Assembly: GCA_948552115.1 (NCBI GenBank)
Contig: CAOWNX010000059.1
Location: forward strand, 1 to 5,554
Source of the DNA: an uncultured Bacilli bacterium
Lineage (GTDB): Bacteria > Bacillota_I > Bacilli_A > RF39 > UBA660
DNA length: 5,554 bases
Reading direction: 5' to 3'
Of the stretch, positions 5,284-5,554 are shown one piece after another (the first letter of the stretch is position 1; every line of letters starts with the position of its first letter). A model generated the notes under the pieces. That model ran no database searches. It was not told the DNA's origin and saw only the letters and a program-made list of their open reading frames with translations. Both the position numbers and the translations under genes were made by a program.

Positions 5284-5554
5284 AACGTTTTTAAAAATAC
5301 TAAATAAAAATAAATGGATCCTTCTATTATATACTGGAATACTAATCTTTTATGGAATATTCAATTTTCAAAATCAAGAACAAAGTATGAATTTTAACGA
5401 AGAAACTCCTGATATATTTATTATCAACCAAGATACAAATAATAGAATTACAGAAAACTTTTTAACATACTTAGAAAAAAATACCAAACAAATTAAAATT
5501 GAAAACACCGAAGAGGCAAGAAGTGATGCCTTATTTTATCGAAATATCAATTTA
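5270..5554 (+). CDS. ABC-2 type transporter permease (second), 3'-truncated by window end
   Basis: Ninety-five codons are open to the window edge without a stop. The product begins MTVFKTFLKILNKNKW, a short basic cytoplasmic segment. One hydrophobic helix follows at about residues 16-33, then a hydrophilic region carrying TPDIFIINQD and EEARSDALFYRNINL. This copies the start of the upstream permease in layout (helix 1, then a large external loop), and such paired permeases after one ATPase are common in Bacillota ABC-2 exporters, where they probably form a heterodimer. The start is fixed by AAGGAGG at 5256-5262. It overlaps the first permease gene by 14 bases. The remaining helices must lie beyond the window, so the family call rests on the N-terminus and context. 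Confidence 0.82.
   Translation, partial: MTVFKTFLKILNKNKWILLLYTGILIFYGIFNFQNQEQSMNFNEETPDIFIINQDTNNRITENFLTYLEKNTKQIKIENTEEARSDALFYRNINL

Noticed and set aside
1..5554. Insertion sequence or other mobile element as the origin of the operon
   Set aside because: No transposase, integrase, terminal inverted repeats flanking the operon or target-site duplications were found, and base composition looks uniform by eye from pyrG to the permeases.

Overview
The window reads as chromosomal DNA of a low-G+C Gram-positive bacterium (Bacillota; Bacilli or Erysipelotrichia-like by feel, genus not assignable from sequence alone). The signs are A/T-rich third codon positions, strong AGGAGG-type ribosome binding sites, extended -10 promoters, and a LiaF-type envelope protein. 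TGA is used as a stop and every Trp codon I read is TGG, so the standard bacterial code applies and a Mycoplasma/Spiroplasma code is unlikely. All genes are on the + strand.

Layout. Positions 1-1496 hold pyrG (CTP synthase), cut at its 5' end by the window edge. Positions 1497-1707 are a 211-base, very A/T-rich gap rich in structure. It holds an extended -10 promoter just after pyrG, a perfect 14-bp palindrome made of the two Fur-box half-sites without the usual central base, a rho-independent terminator, a 15-bp inverted repeat whose arms flank that terminator, an A/T-only hairpin, and a second extended -10 promoter that serves the next operon.

Positions 1708-5554 form one tightly packed operon. 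The first gene is a four-helix membrane protein with a LiaF-like C-terminal domain carrying four FGG/FGS motifs. The second is a membrane-anchored DUF4097-type beta-solenoid protein with a strict 19-residue repeat. The third is an ABC ATPase, and two ABC-2 type permeases follow, the second cut by the window end. Junctions overlap by 4 and 1 bases, then leave a 7-base gap, or overlap by 14 bases, so translation is probably coupled along the operon. The set looks like an envelope-stress or antimicrobial-export module: two envelope proteins beside a two-permease exporter. No two-component system or other dedicated regulator is visible, and the cargo is unknown.

The most notable local defect is a frameshift in the ABC ATPase. 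The reading frame stops at 3945, but the conserved C-terminal end of the family (reading TLNDVFLELTGKDLRD) lies in the +1 frame up to 4108. Removing a single A from the A5 run at 3922-3926 restores a 310-residue protein of normal length whose stop overlaps the permease start. This is a recent indel, an assembly error, or, less likely, programmed recoding.
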